DNA of 64,000 bases from an uncultured Collinsella sp. (GTDB taxonomy: Bacteria; Actinomycetota; Coriobacteriia; Coriobacteriales; Coriobacteriaceae), in the NCBI GenBank assembly GCA_958405565.1, contig CATYEN010000002.1, positions 27,602 through 91,601 of the forward strand. Reading direction: 5' to 3'. Of the stretch, positions 17,195-26,842 are shown piece after piece (position 1 is the stretch's first letter; each line of letters opens with the position of its first letter). Both the position numbers and the translations under genes were made by a program. The notes under the pieces were generated by a model. It worked only from the letters and a program-made list of their open reading frames with translations. It searched no databases and was not told the origin of the DNA.

Positions 17195-18754
17195 TTACTC
17201 CACCTCGCTCTGAGCGGTCTCGGTACCGAACACAGCGCGGTACATCGGCGTCGCGTGAAGTTCCTCGGTGCTCTGCTCGAGCACGATGCCGGTCGCGGTC
17301 TCCACACCGTGCACGAGAGGCAGCGGGGTGGCGATGCCAAACCACAAGATCATGACAGCCAGGATGATTTCGGGGATCAGCATGAGCGCCGGGGCCTCGT
17401 GCTTACCCATGCCCTCGGGAGCATGACCGAACACCGACTTAAGCGCGATGCGGGTGAGCGCAGAGATGGCCACGGTAAGACCGAGGGCGACCACGACGAC
17501 CAGCCACATGGGACCGGCGGTAACACCGGCGACAAAAGTCAGGAACTCGGAAATAAACATGCCAAAGGGCGGGAAGGCGGCAAGACCGAGCAGCGCCAGG
17601 ATGGCGAGCGCGGCGGTTGCGGGTGCAACCTCGACGACGCCCTGGATCTTGGCCAGGCTACGCGTGCCAAAGGCGTGCTGGATGTTGCCGGACACGCAGA
17701 AGGCAAGCGTCTTGGTAAAGCCGTGGAACACGCAATGCAGCAGGGCCGCAGCGATACCCAGCGGGCCACCGATACCCAGGCACAGGGCGATAACGCCCAC
17801 GTTCTCCACAGACGAGTACGCAAAGCGGCGCTTGAGGTCGTCCTGGCGGAACATCGAAAGTGCCGCCACCAAAATGGACAGCGTGCCGACGATCAACAGC
17901 AAAAGCTGCGGATACTCGGCGCCCACGGCCTGGATGGTAAAGCCATAGAAGCGCATGATCACAAGCATGGCGCACTTGAGCAGCACGCCCGAGAGCAGGG
18001 CCGAAACGGGGCTCGGGGCCTGGGAGTGGGCATCGGGCAGCCAAGTGTGCATGGGGAACAGGCCGGCCTTGGTGCCAAAGCCGATCACGACAAACGCAAA
18101 GGCGAGGCGCATGAGCGTCGGGTCGAACTGGTCGGCATACGGAAGCACGCACGACAGGAATGCGGCCTCGTGGGCGTTGGGAATCACGTCGGCGGCGTTG
18201 GCATAGATCAGCAGCGTGCCAAAGAGGCCAAAGGCCACGCCGGCGGTGCAGACCATGGCGTACTTCCAAGAGGCCTCGAGGGCGGTCTTGTTCTTGTAGA
18301 TACCGACGAGAAACACGGTGGAAAGCGTGGTTGCCTCCACGGCGGCCCACGTGAGGATCATGTTGTTGGACAGGCACGCGAGCAGCATGGTGAACACAAA
18401 CAGGCTAAACAGCGCAAAATACTGCTTGGCGCGCTCGGCGGGCATGGCACCCTCCTCGATGTCGGCCTTGACGTAGGGCAGCGAGAACAGCCCCGTGAGA
18501 AAACCGATAAAGCCGATGAGCAGCACAAAGATGGAGCCCAGCGAATCGAGGTGGAACCACAGGCCAAGGGCGTTGGCGGTGTTGCCGCTCACAAGGACGT
18601 CGCCGGCGGTCATAAGCGACAGCACCAGGACGGCTGCGACGGAGACCAGGTTGAGACCGGCAAACACGTTATAGGACGTGTTCTTGGGCAAAAACGCCAT
18701 GACCAGCGAGAACACCAAAGGAGTCGCGAGCAGGGCGAGAATCAACGTTTCCAT
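17195..18754 (-). CDS. hyfF: Hydrogenase-4 antiporter-like membrane subunit F
   Basis: 519 residues, highly hydrophobic, with about 14 membrane segments. It belongs to the NuoL/M/N-MrpD antiporter family. GTKAGLFPMHTWLPDAHSQAPSPVSALLSG is the lysine/histidine-containing proton-channel region (quoted here as GTKAGLFPMHTWLPDAH), and an acidic residue occurs in the WAAVEATTLS segment. Its place between hyfE and hyfG matches the E. coli hyf operon. Presence of HyfD, E and F distinguishes this complex from the smaller Hyc (FHL-1) type. Confidence 0.9.
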   Translation of the reverse strand: METLILALLATPLVFSLVMAFLPKNTSYNVFAGLNLVSVAAVLVLSLMTAGDVLVSGNTANALGLWFHLDSLGSIFVLLIGFIGFLTGLFSLPYVKADIEEGAMPAERAKQYFALFSLFVFTMLLACLSNNMILTWAAVEATTLSTVFLVGIYKNKTALEASWKYAMVCTAGVAFGLFGTLLIYANAADVIPNAHEAAFLSCVLPYADQFDPTLMRLAFAFVVIGFGTKAGLFPMHTWLPDAHSQAPSPVSALLSGVLLKCAMLVIMRFYGFTIQAVGAEYPQLLLLIVGTLSILVAALSMFRQDDLKRRFAYSSVENVGVIALCLGIGGPLGIAAALLHCVFHGFTKTLAFCVSGNIQHAFGTRSLAKIQGVVEVAPATAALAILALLGLAAFPPFGMFISEFLTFVAGVTAGPMWLVVVVALGLTVAISALTRIALKSVFGHAPEGMGKHEAPALMLIPEIILAVMILWFGIATPLPLVHGVETATGIVLEQSTEELHATPMYRAVFGTETAQSEVE

Positions 18755-18757
18755 GGA

Positions 18758-19411
18758 CTACCCCCTCAGCTCGGACAGGTCGCGCGCATCGAGCGAGTGG
18801 GAGTCGTCCCAAATGCGACGCACGACGATGGACATGATGATGACGGCAAAGATGGCGTCGGTGGCGATGCCAATCTCGATGATCTCGGGAGCGGTGGGGG
18901 CCAAAAGCGCGAGCGTCACATGGCTGCCGTTTTCCATAAGGCAGTATCCAAAGATCTGCTTCATGATGTTGCGCTGCGAGATGATGCAGGTGAGGCCCAC
19001 AAAGAAGTGAGCGAAGCTAATAGCGAGCGCAGGCGTTGCGACCTCGGCCGTAGGCAGGCTGATCTGCGTCACGACGGCAAAGCAGATGGCAACCTCGACG
19101 GCGATGATGCAGATGGCCCATGCAGGCTTAATGCCGGCAGCCAGCGAAGCGTCGCTCGGCTCGCCCATCTTCTTGTACGCGCGGTTGAGAATGTACGGAA
19201 CCAGGACGACCTTGGTGATAAAGGCAGAGCCGGCCCACATAAGGAGCTCCTGCGCACCGGTGGTGACACCGAGCGTGGCGAGCAGCCCCACGAGCACCAG
19301 CGACTGAACCGCATACCAGCGGATGGAGTGCTTGATGTTCTTGGAGATGACCACCATGGTGGACGTGACGATCAGAAGGCCGCCAAGGATGTTGACGATC
19401 GAATAACCCAT
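18758..19411 (-). CDS. hyfE: Hydrogenase-4 membrane subunit E (NuoK/MrpC-like)
   Basis: 217 residues with about six hydrophobic helices. GSAFITKVVLVPYILNRAY and the C-terminal segment IEIGIATDAIFAVIIMSIVVRRIW fit HyfE, which combines a NuoK-like part. It has no cofactor motif; it would take part in ion translocation in the membrane arm. Gaps to hyfD and hyfF are 13 and 3 nt, so it is inside the operon. Confidence 0.85.
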   Translation of the reverse strand: MGYSIVNILGGLLIVTSTMVVISKNIKHSIRWYAVQSLVLVGLLATLGVTTGAQELLMWAGSAFITKVVLVPYILNRAYKKMGEPSDASLAAGIKPAWAICIIAVEVAICFAVVTQISLPTAEVATPALAISFAHFFVGLTCIISQRNIMKQIFGYCLMENGSHVTLALLAPTAPEIIEIGIATDAIFAVIIMSIVVRRIWDDSHSLDARDLSELRG

Positions 19412-19424
19412 GTCGTTCTACCTC

Positions 19425-20882
19425 CTAACCGATCCAGCTGGCCGAAAGCGGGCCGCTGACGATGACCATGATGATGAGCACGATGAACACGAATGCCATC
19501 GCACGGGGAAGCGGTGCTCCCGCGGCGACCTCTTCGCTCGGCTCACCGGGCAGGCAATAGCCCATCCACTTAAGGAACCAGGCAAAGGTGGCGACGGTCT
19601 CTGCAACCATGATGCACACGAGCACCAGGATCGCGACGTTGCCGGCACCGACGGAGAAGCCGCCGGCGATAATCTGGAACTTCGAGAAGAACGTGTTCAT
19701 GGGCGGCACGCCGGCAATGGCGAGCGCCGCCACACCAAAGCCCACACCCGAGATCGGGTACTTCTTTACGATGCCGCGCAGCTTGGGCAGCATACGCGTA
19801 CCGAGCGTAAAGGAGAACGAGCCGGCGATCAGGAAGAACAGGGTCTTGGCAAACGCGTGGTTAAAGATATGGCACACGGCGCCGTCAAAGGCGAGCTGGC
19901 TGCCAAAGACCGAAAGGCCCAGGCCAAAGAACACGTAGGAGAGCTGGGCGATCGTGGAGAACGCCAGCAGGCGCTTCATGTCCTTTTGCGGCAGGTACAT
20001 CAAGAAGCCAAAGAGCATGGTGACCATGGCGTCGATGACGGCGACCCAGCCCACAATCTCGGGCACGTCGCCGGCAGAGACGAGGGCGCGGGCGAACACG
20101 CACACGCCGACCTTAACCATCGAGGCGCCGTGCAGGTAGGCCGAGACAGGCGTGGGGGCCTCCATGGCCGAAGGCAGCCACATGTACATAGGCACCTGCG
20201 CGGACTTTGCCCAGGCCGCAAACAGCACGAGCAAAAGGACGATGGCCTTAAGGTTAGAGTCCAGGCCGGCAATCGCGGAGATGGCGAAGGTACCGGTATG
20301 GGCAAACACGATAGCGGCACCCAGGTACAGGCCAAGCGCGCCGATATGCGTGATAATGAGGGCCTTCATGCCGGCCTTCTTGGCCGTGGGGGTCATGTAG
20401 TAGCTGATGAGGCCCCAAGAGCACGCGCCCGTGATCTCAAAGAACACGAGCTGGCCCAGAAGGGTCGAGCTGTACACAAGACCGGCCATGGCACCGATAA
20501 AGGTCGCGAGGTACGCATAGAAGCGACGACGCGGCGCATCGGGGTGCTCACGGTTGTTCTCGCTCATATAGGGAATCGAGTAGATCACGACAAGCAGGCC
20601 GATGCCCACAAAGGCGGGCGCGAGCAGCGTGCTCATACGGTCAAACGTAAATCCCATGACGAGGGTCTGCCCAAACGAGATCAGAGGGACCTGCGTATCG
20701 GGCATGCCGGCACCGGCGAAGTTCGCGGCGAGGGCGATGGTGCAGACCGTCGAGACGGCAGCACCCAAGACGCTGAACCACTTGGCGTACGAACGGGGGA
20801 ACAGGGCGACAAGCACCGAGGCCACCATCGGGGCCGCGATAGCGACCAAGCCGAGAAGGGACAGGCTGACTGCAAATGACAT
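19425..20882 (-). CDS. hyfD: Hydrogenase-4 antiporter-like membrane subunit D
   Basis: 485 residues, about 14 hydrophobic helices. AWAKSAQVPMYMWLPSAMEAP carries the conserved channel lysine and the WLP motif of the proton-conducting antiporter family (NuoL/M/N, MrpA/D). FFEITGACSWGLISYY contains the conserved acidic residue of transmembrane helix 5. Together with HyfB and HyfF it provides three antiporter modules, so the complex could in principle pump more ions than the one-antiporter FHL-1. Confidence 0.9.
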   Translation of the reverse strand: MSFAVSLSLLGLVAIAAPMVASVLVALFPRSYAKWFSVLGAAVSTVCTIALAANFAGAGMPDTQVPLISFGQTLVMGFTFDRMSTLLAPAFVGIGLLVVIYSIPYMSENNREHPDAPRRRFYAYLATFIGAMAGLVYSSTLLGQLVFFEITGACSWGLISYYMTPTAKKAGMKALIITHIGALGLYLGAAIVFAHTGTFAISAIAGLDSNLKAIVLLLVLFAAWAKSAQVPMYMWLPSAMEAPTPVSAYLHGASMVKVGVCVFARALVSAGDVPEIVGWVAVIDAMVTMLFGFLMYLPQKDMKRLLAFSTIAQLSYVFFGLGLSVFGSQLAFDGAVCHIFNHAFAKTLFFLIAGSFSFTLGTRMLPKLRGIVKKYPISGVGFGVAALAIAGVPPMNTFFSKFQIIAGGFSVGAGNVAILVLVCIMVAETVATFAWFLKWMGYCLPGEPSEEVAAGAPLPRAMAFVFIVLIIMVIVSGPLSASWIG

Positions 20883-20897
20883 TGTTTCTCCCTTCTC

Positions 20898-21824
20898 CTA
20901 CACGCCGACGATGACGAAGACAAACGCCAGAACGGCGATGCCCACGACGGCCCAGGTCTGGTTGCCAAGCACCTTAAAGCGCGAGCGCGAGCAGGAGTTC
21001 TCGATCACGCCGCAGATCACAAAGTCGATCAGGCACTTCACGAGGAACACGACGGCTCCCAGAACAGCCGCGGCGCCGATGGCAGCAGGCTCGCCCCAGG
21101 GGACGAAGATCGCGCAGAACCAGGCGACGACAAGGACCTGCTTCATGCTCATGGCGAGCTTGGCCATGGCAAGCGACGGACCGGAAAGCTCGGCAAGCGG
21201 GCCCTCCTGAAGCTCCTGCTCGGCCTCGGCCTGGTCAAACGGCAGCTTGCCCAGCTCCATATAGCAGGCAACGGCAAAAGCGATGCCGGCAAGGATCACG
21301 GCGACCGGCGCATCGACGGCACCCGTCATGATGTGCTGGCCCATGGTGGCGATGTCGGTAGAGCCGCATACAAGGGCTGCGGCGAACAGCGCCAGCAGCA
21401 TGGACGGCTCGATGAGCACGCTCATGAGCAGCTCGCGGACACCACCGATACCGGCGTAGGCATTGGAGGAATCGACGCCGCAGAGGGCGAAGAAGAAGCG
21501 GGCGAGCGCCAGGCTGTACATGATGGTGATGGCGTCACCAAAGACCGGAATGGGGCTTTGTGCCGTAAAGAGCGGCAGGCCCATGGCGAGCATAAAGGCG
21601 ACGGCAAAGAACAGCGGCGGCATGATGCGAAGCGCGAAGCTCGCATCTTCGCTTTGGGACTCGGGGCGCGCAAAGAGCTTTGCGATGTCGCGGTAGTCCT
21701 GCATGATGCTCGGTCCGCGACGGTTGTGCATCTTGGCGCGGATCACGCGGCCGAGGCCGGAGAAGAACGGCGCAACGGCCATGACGACCACGCCCTGCAG
21801 AACGGCAAGTACGATGTTGTTCAT
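20898..21824 (-). CDS. hyfC: Hydrogenase membrane subunit C (NuoH-like)
   Basis: 308 residues, about eight membrane helices. RAKMHNRRGPSIMQDYRD near residue 30 and DQAEAEQELQEGPLAELSG are the polar/acidic loops that connect the hydrogenase module to the membrane arm in NuoH/HycD proteins. The gene is 12 nt downstream of hyfB and 15 nt upstream of hyfD. Confidence 0.92.
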   Translation of the reverse strand: MNNIVLAVLQGVVVMAVAPFFSGLGRVIRAKMHNRRGPSIMQDYRDIAKLFARPESQSEDASFALRIMPPLFFAVAFMLAMGLPLFTAQSPIPVFGDAITIMYSLALARFFFALCGVDSSNAYAGIGGVRELLMSVLIEPSMLLALFAAALVCGSTDIATMGQHIMTGAVDAPVAVILAGIAFAVACYMELGKLPFDQAEAEQELQEGPLAELSGPSLAMAKLAMSMKQVLVVAWFCAIFVPWGEPAAIGAAAVLGAVVFLVKCLIDFVICGVIENSCSRSRFKVLGNQTWAVVGIAVLAFVFVIVGV

Positions 21825-21836
21825 GCTCTCCCCTCC

Positions 21837-23855
21837 CTAACCCATTTTGACGGCGAGCACGAGGAACACCACGAGCGCCGCGACGATGTAGCAGATATAG
21901 ATGCTGTAGTTGCCGCCCTCGAGCTTGGTCGCGAGGTCGGCGAGCTTCTCGACACCCTTATGCGGGGCATCGACGAGAACCTTGTCGGGTACGGGCTCCA
22001 CGGCCTCGGCCACGCCGGTGAGCTTCTGGAAGAAGTGGGCGATGGACCAGCAGATGGCCGTGCAGCGGTCGCGCAGCGTGTAGAGGGGCTGCATAAACCA
22101 AGAGACCTCGGAAGCGAAGGTCGTGGCGACGACGGGCATATGCTCGTTGGGAGCATAGCCGCATGCCCACGGCTGGGACTTCTGCACCTTGCCGACCGTC
22201 TTGAGCTTGCGGAAACCGCAGGCAAGGCCGACGAGCACCACGAGCGCAATGGCGATCGCGGGCGTGGAGGTGGCAGCGCCGGAGTACTGGTTCATGAGCT
22301 CCATACCCTCGGCGGCAAACACGCCACCGTACGGATGCAGCACGGACGCGGCGACATCGACCAGCACGGGCGCGATCACGGGAGCGCCAATGCCCAGCAC
22401 GACGCAGATGGCCGCGAGCAGACCCTGCGCAAACACCATGGGGGCGGGAACCTCCTTGGCATTGGCCGCGGCCTCGGAGCGAGGTGCGGAGGCAAAGGAG
22501 ACGCCGTAGGCCTTGACGAAGCACGTGACAGCCAGCGCGCCGGTAATGGCGAGCGCGACGGCAGCGAACACGGCCACGATCATGACGGCCTTGTCGCCCT
22601 GCATGGCGGCGTTAAACAGCGACTGATAGGTAAACCACTCGGACACAAATCCGTTGAAGGGCGGGATGGCCGAGATGGCAAGCGCGCCAACGAGGAAGCA
22701 GATGGCCGTTGCCGGCATACGACGGAACAGGCCGCCCATCTTCTCCATATTGCGCGTACCCGTGGAGTACAGCAGCGCACCGGCGCCCAAGAACAGCTCG
22801 CCCTTAAACATCGCGTGGTTAAACGTGTGGTAGAGGGCGGCCATCAGGGCCAGGACGGCGACACCGACCGAGTCGAGCGCCATGGCGGCCATGGAGGCGC
22901 CCACGCCGAGCAGGATGATGCCGATGTTCTCGACGGAGTGGTAGGCCAGCAGGCGCTTGATGTCATGCTCCTGCAGGGCGAAGGCCACGCCGAGGACCGA
23001 CGAGATCGCGCCGAAGACCATGACCATGAGGCCCCACCAGACCTGAACGCCCGAGGCGGAGAGCAGGTCGAGACCCACCTTGAGAATGCCGAAGATACCG
23101 ATCTTGATCATGCCACCGGACATGAGGGCACTCACGTTGGACGGCGCCTCGGGATGTGCCTTGGGCAGCCAGCCGTGCAGCGGGATGATACCGGCCTTGG
23201 CGCCAAAGCCAAAGAAGGCGAGCACGAAGCACACGGATGCGACCGCGGGGCTAAACTGCGTGGCGCGGAAATCGGCAAACGCGAACGAGCCGCCGGCGAA
23301 GTTGGTCATGGTGAGGAAGCTCGCCATGATGAGCACAAAGCCCACGTGCGCGATCACAAAGTAGAGCCAACCGCCGTGGATGGAGTTCTCGTTCTCCTCG
23401 ATCACGACGAGGAAGTACGAAGTCAGCGACATGAGCTCAAAGGCGACCAGGAACCAAAACACGTTGTCGGCGGTGATGACGAGCATCATCGAGGCGACGA
23501 ACGTGTTAAAGAAGAAGCCAGCGCGGCCCTTCTTGCCCGGATACTCATCAAAGTAGTTGAGACCGTAGATCGAACCGGCAAACGCGAGCACCGAGATGAG
23601 CGCCACGAACAGGCCGGACAGCTGATTGAGCAGCAGCTGGAAATGGGCAAATGGGAAGAACACGATGGTGTCGACCGACGTGACATCGCCCAGCACGGCC
23701 TGGATACCGGCCACAAACGAAAGCACCGCGGCGACGGCGCCGATAAGGCAGCCAGCGGTCTTGGCGGCGTTATCGGCCTTGATCAGCAGAACCGAGGCGA
23801 GCGCACCGATGCACGAGACGGCAAGCGATGCGATAAACAGCGTCATGCTATCCAT
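21837..23855 (-). CDS. hyfB: Hydrogenase membrane subunit B (NuoL-like antiporter)
   Basis: 672 residues, the longest membrane subunit. GAKAGIIPLHGWLPKAHPEA carries the channel lysine and WLPKAHP motif, and FELMSLTSYFLV the TMH5 glutamate. A C-terminal extension beyond residue 500 with further helices resembles HycC/HyfB. The ATG overlaps the last eight bases of hyfA, indicating translational coupling. Confidence 0.92.
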   Translation of the reverse strand: MDSMTLFIASLAVSCIGALASVLLIKADNAAKTAGCLIGAVAAVLSFVAGIQAVLGDVTSVDTIVFFPFAHFQLLLNQLSGLFVALISVLAFAGSIYGLNYFDEYPGKKGRAGFFFNTFVASMMLVITADNVFWFLVAFELMSLTSYFLVVIEENENSIHGGWLYFVIAHVGFVLIMASFLTMTNFAGGSFAFADFRATQFSPAVASVCFVLAFFGFGAKAGIIPLHGWLPKAHPEAPSNVSALMSGGMIKIGIFGILKVGLDLLSASGVQVWWGLMVMVFGAISSVLGVAFALQEHDIKRLLAYHSVENIGIILLGVGASMAAMALDSVGVAVLALMAALYHTFNHAMFKGELFLGAGALLYSTGTRNMEKMGGLFRRMPATAICFLVGALAISAIPPFNGFVSEWFTYQSLFNAAMQGDKAVMIVAVFAAVALAITGALAVTCFVKAYGVSFASAPRSEAAANAKEVPAPMVFAQGLLAAICVVLGIGAPVIAPVLVDVAASVLHPYGGVFAAEGMELMNQYSGAATSTPAIAIALVVLVGLACGFRKLKTVGKVQKSQPWACGYAPNEHMPVVATTFASEVSWFMQPLYTLRDRCTAICWSIAHFFQKLTGVAEAVEPVPDKVLVDAPHKGVEKLADLATKLEGGNYSIYICYIVAALVVFLVLAVKMG

Positions 23856-24465
23856 TGTTTACGCTCCCTTCTGCTTTCTCGGACAGGCCCTGGGCCACAG
23901 CGGTAACGTCGACAGCCGGACCGTTTTCGATCGAGCGCAGGCGCTTGGCCTCGTCGAGCTCGCGATCGGCCGCGCCGCCCATGACGGTCAGTGCCTTGGT
24001 GGGGCACGCCGCCACACAATGCGGGCCGTCCGGATCGAAGGCGCATAGGTCGCACTTGACAGCGCAGGTGTACTGGCCGGGAGCCCACGTAAGCAGGCTG
24101 CTCAGGGACTTAGGATACGAAGGCGTCGGGTCGCACATGCCTGCGACACCGGCGATAGACGTGCCATCGGGATGGATGGCTCCGAAGGGGCACGCGATGG
24201 CGCACAGCCTGCACCCGATGCACTCCTGCTCCTTGACGTGGATGCGGTCGCCATCGTGCTCGATGGCATTCACCGGGCAGACCTCGGCGCAGGGGGCACC
24301 CTCGCAATGGTGGCAGGCAAGGGCGGCCGAAATACCGCCGGTCTTCACAAGCGCCAGGCGCGGCGTATCCTGAAGACCCTGCATCCGGTGGGCGTCGGCA
24401 CAGGCAGACTGGCATGTTCCGCAGCCGATGCACCTCTCCGGGTTGATGTCGATGAAGCGGTTCAT
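23848..24465 (-). CDS. hyfA: Polyferredoxin electron carrier of formate hydrogenlyase
   Basis: 205 residues. Four 4Fe-4S motifs are visible: CIGCGTCQSAC, CHHCEGAPCAEVCP, CIGCRLCAIACP and CDLC with CVAACP. It would carry electrons from FdhF to the hydrogenase module. The ATG at 24465 has AAGGAAG eight bases upstream; a GTG six bases further upstream is too close to that site. It resembles HydN at 26843-27361 but is a separate, more divergent copy. Confidence 0.9.
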   Translation of the reverse strand: MNRFIDINPERCIGCGTCQSACADAHRMQGLQDTPRLALVKTGGISAALACHHCEGAPCAEVCPVNAIEHDGDRIHVKEQECIGCRLCAIACPFGAIHPDGTSIAGVAGMCDPTPSYPKSLSSLLTWAPGQYTCAVKCDLCAFDPDGPHCVAACPTKALTVMGGAADRELDEAKRLRSIENGPAVDVTAVAQGLSEKAEGSVNNG

Positions 24466-24481
24466 CCCCACTTCCTTTCAA

Positions 24482-24522
24482 AATAACGGGCCGGGCTCCC
24501 GAACGTACGGGACGCCCGGCCC
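24482..24522 (-). terminator. Intercistronic hairpin between fdhF and hyfA
   Basis: Perfect 9-bp arms GGGCCGGGC (24488-24496) and GCCCGGCCC (24514-24522), followed on the minus strand by GTTATTTTG. The T-run is weak, so this may be a partial terminator or a processing/stability element that lets fdhF be expressed above the hydrogenase genes. Confidence 0.6.
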
Positions 24523-24543
24523 AAAAAGCCAACGAGAACGGGA

Positions 24544-26766
24544 CTACACGATTTGATTCACGTGCGTCTCGTCGTCGAACTTGGCGGCGCCGGGCTCAAC
24601 GTCCTGTGGAGCGGCGGCGTCGACCAGAGCCTGCTTGAGCTCGGTGTACTGACGCTCGACTTCGCCCTCGGCCCAGACCTGGTCGGCAATGGCGTCGACC
24701 TGGCAGGCGGAGAACTTGTCCTCGGGCGTGTGCGAGACCGGGTCGACCTTGTGCATGGTCAGCTCGTTGCACTTGCCGATCCACCACTGGTAGGTCATAT
24801 AGACCGTGCCCTTGTTGATACGGTCGCTCACGTCGGCGCGGCTGTATACCTGGCCGCGGCGGCTGTGAATCGAGACGATGTCACCGTTCTTGATGCCGCG
24901 CGCCTGGGCGTCCGCGGGATTCATGCGGACAAAGCCGGGCTCGTCGGCAAGCAGCGCCAGCGTCTTGCAGTTGCCGGTCATCGAACGGCAGCTGTAGTGG
25001 CCGACCTCACGGACGGTGCACAGGATGAGCGGGTACTCATCGTCGGGAAGCTCGGAGGGCGCCTCCCAGTCGTGCGCCATCAGGTTGGCGCGGCCGTCCT
25101 TGGTGGTGAACTTGCCACCGGCGAACATGTCGGCCGTGCCATGGTCGTTCACATCGGTGCTCTTGACCGGCCACTGGGCGTAACCGCCCTCGGGAGCCAT
25201 CTTCTCGTAGGTCGCGCCCACAAAGTTGGGGCACAGGCTAATGCACTCGTTCCAGATCTGCTCGGTGTTGTCGTAGTGCATGGGGTAGCCCATGCGCGTA
25301 GACAGGTCCGCGAAGATCTCCCAGTCGTGGCGGCACTCTCCCTTGGGCGGAACGGCCGCGTCAAAGTGCTGGAAGCTACGGTCAGACGCGGTAAAGACAC
25401 CCTCGTGCTCACCCCAAGAGGTAGCGGGCAGGATGACGTCGGCGAGCATAGTCGTCTGCGTCATAAAGATGTCCTGGCAAATGAACAGATCCAGCTCGGA
25501 GAGCGTCTTGCGCATACCGGCCGAATCGGGCTCGGTCTGGACCGGGTCCTCGCCGTAGTTGTAGAAGCAGTGCACCTTGCCCTCGTCGACCAGGTGACCC
25601 AGGTCGGTGAGTTTGTAGCCCTCCTCGAGCGGGAGCTTTTCCTCGGGCACGCCCCAGGCCTTGGCAAACTTAGCACGCGCAGCCGGGTCGGTGACTTTCT
25701 GGTAGCCAGGGTACAGGTTGGGCAGCATGCCCATATCGCAGGAGCCCTGGACGTTGTTCTGACCGCGCACGGGCGCGAGGCCGGAGTTGGGTTTGCCGAT
25801 CTGGCCGGCAACGCAGGCGATGGAGGCGATGGTGTGCACCGTCTTCAGGTTCTGCTTCTGCTGGCATACGCCCATGCCCCAGCCAATGATGGCAGAAGGC
25901 TTCGCCGTGGCGTACATCTCGGCAGCTTGGTGGATCAGCGCGGGATCGACACCCGTGATGTCCTGTACGGATTCGGGAGTGTAGTTCTTGATGGTCTCCC
26001 ACCACTCGTCAAAGCCGTTCGTGTGCTCGGCGACGAATTCCTTGTCGTAGAGGCCATCGTTGACCAGACAGTTGGCAAAGGCGTTGAGGAACGCAACATT
26101 GCAACCGTTCTTGATCGGAAGGTAGAGATCGGCGATACGCGCGGTTTCGATATGGCGCGGGTCGGCGACGATGATCTTGCAACCCTTTTCTTTGGCTCGC
26201 ACGATACGCCTTGCGACGATGGGGTGCGAATCGGCAGGGTTATAGCCGAAGAGGAAAATGCAGCCCGCATCCTCCATACCGGGGATGGAGCATGACATGC
26301 AACCTGAACCAACCGTGTCCATCAGACCGAGGACAGTAGGGCCGTGTCAAGTACGGGCGCAGTTGTCCACGCTGTGGGTGCCGATGCACGCACGCGTAAA
26401 CTTCTGCATGACGTAGTTCGCCTCATTGCCGCCGCCTCGCGAAGAGCCGGTGGTCATGACAGCGTTAGGACCATATTCGTCAATTATGGCCTGCATCTTA
26501 GATGCGGTGAAATCCAGTGCCTCGTCCCAGCTTACGCGCTCAAGATCCGCGCCCTTGGTGCGGCGGATCATCGGGTGCAGTACGCGAGGAGTCAAGATCT
26601 TGGTGTCGTTGATGAAGTCGTAGCCGCTCATGCCCTTAAGGCACAGCTCGCCCTGATTGGTGATGCCGTTGAGCGGTTCAGTACCCACGACCTGGCCGTT
26701 TTGGACCAAGAGGTTAAACTGGCAACCGGCGCCGCAATACGGGCAGATCACTTTATGCTTCTCCAT
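24544..26766 (-). CDS. fdhF: Formate dehydrogenase H, selenocysteine-containing
   Basis: 740 residues, read through an in-frame TGA at 26347-26349 as selenocysteine 140, the same position as in E. coli FdhF. Context is CARTU-HGPTVLG, against CARVU-HGP in the known enzyme. The N-terminus has the 4Fe-4S motif CPYCGAGC and a fourth cysteine in GELCLKG; Mo-bisMGD domains follow, with GVCQQKQNLKTVHT and APVRGQNNVQGSCDMG typical of the family. It oxidises formate to CO2 and passes electrons to HydN/HyfA and the hydrogenase. Start at 26766 with GGAGG upstream. Automatic gene callers will split it into two pieces at 26347. selA, selB and selC are all present in the window. Confidence 0.97.
26311..26346 (-). 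promoter_or_regulatory. Bacterial SECIS element of fdhF
   Basis: Directly after the UGA, the mRNA can form a TGTCC/GGACA stem (plus-strand blocks 26331-26335 and 26316-26320) with a 10-nt loop containing GGUCU, the same apical sequence as in the E. coli fdhF SECIS that SelB binds. The stem starts 11 nt after the UGA. Confidence 0.85.
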
Positions 26767-26842
26767 GACACCCTCCTTCCTTTCTCTGCTACCGATTAAT
26801 CGGTACGTATTTGACAATCGTTGGGCCTGTATGGCCGCCTGC

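Noticed and set aside
15218..19459. 1,413-codon open frame on the plus strand, antisense to the hydrogenase genes
   Set aside because: It mirrors hyfE, hyfF, hyfG and hyfH codon by codon; composition is Gly/His/Arg-rich with no domain. High-GC coding DNA often leaves such antisense frames open.
21333..23906. 857-codon plus-strand frame over hyfB/hyfC
   Set aside because: Antisense shadow; charged low-complexity composition and no ribosome binding site.
26347..26349. Nonsense mutation splitting fdhF into a pseudogene
   Set aside because: The TGA is at codon 140, the Sec position, followed by a SECIS-like hairpin with GGUCU, and the Sec genes are present.
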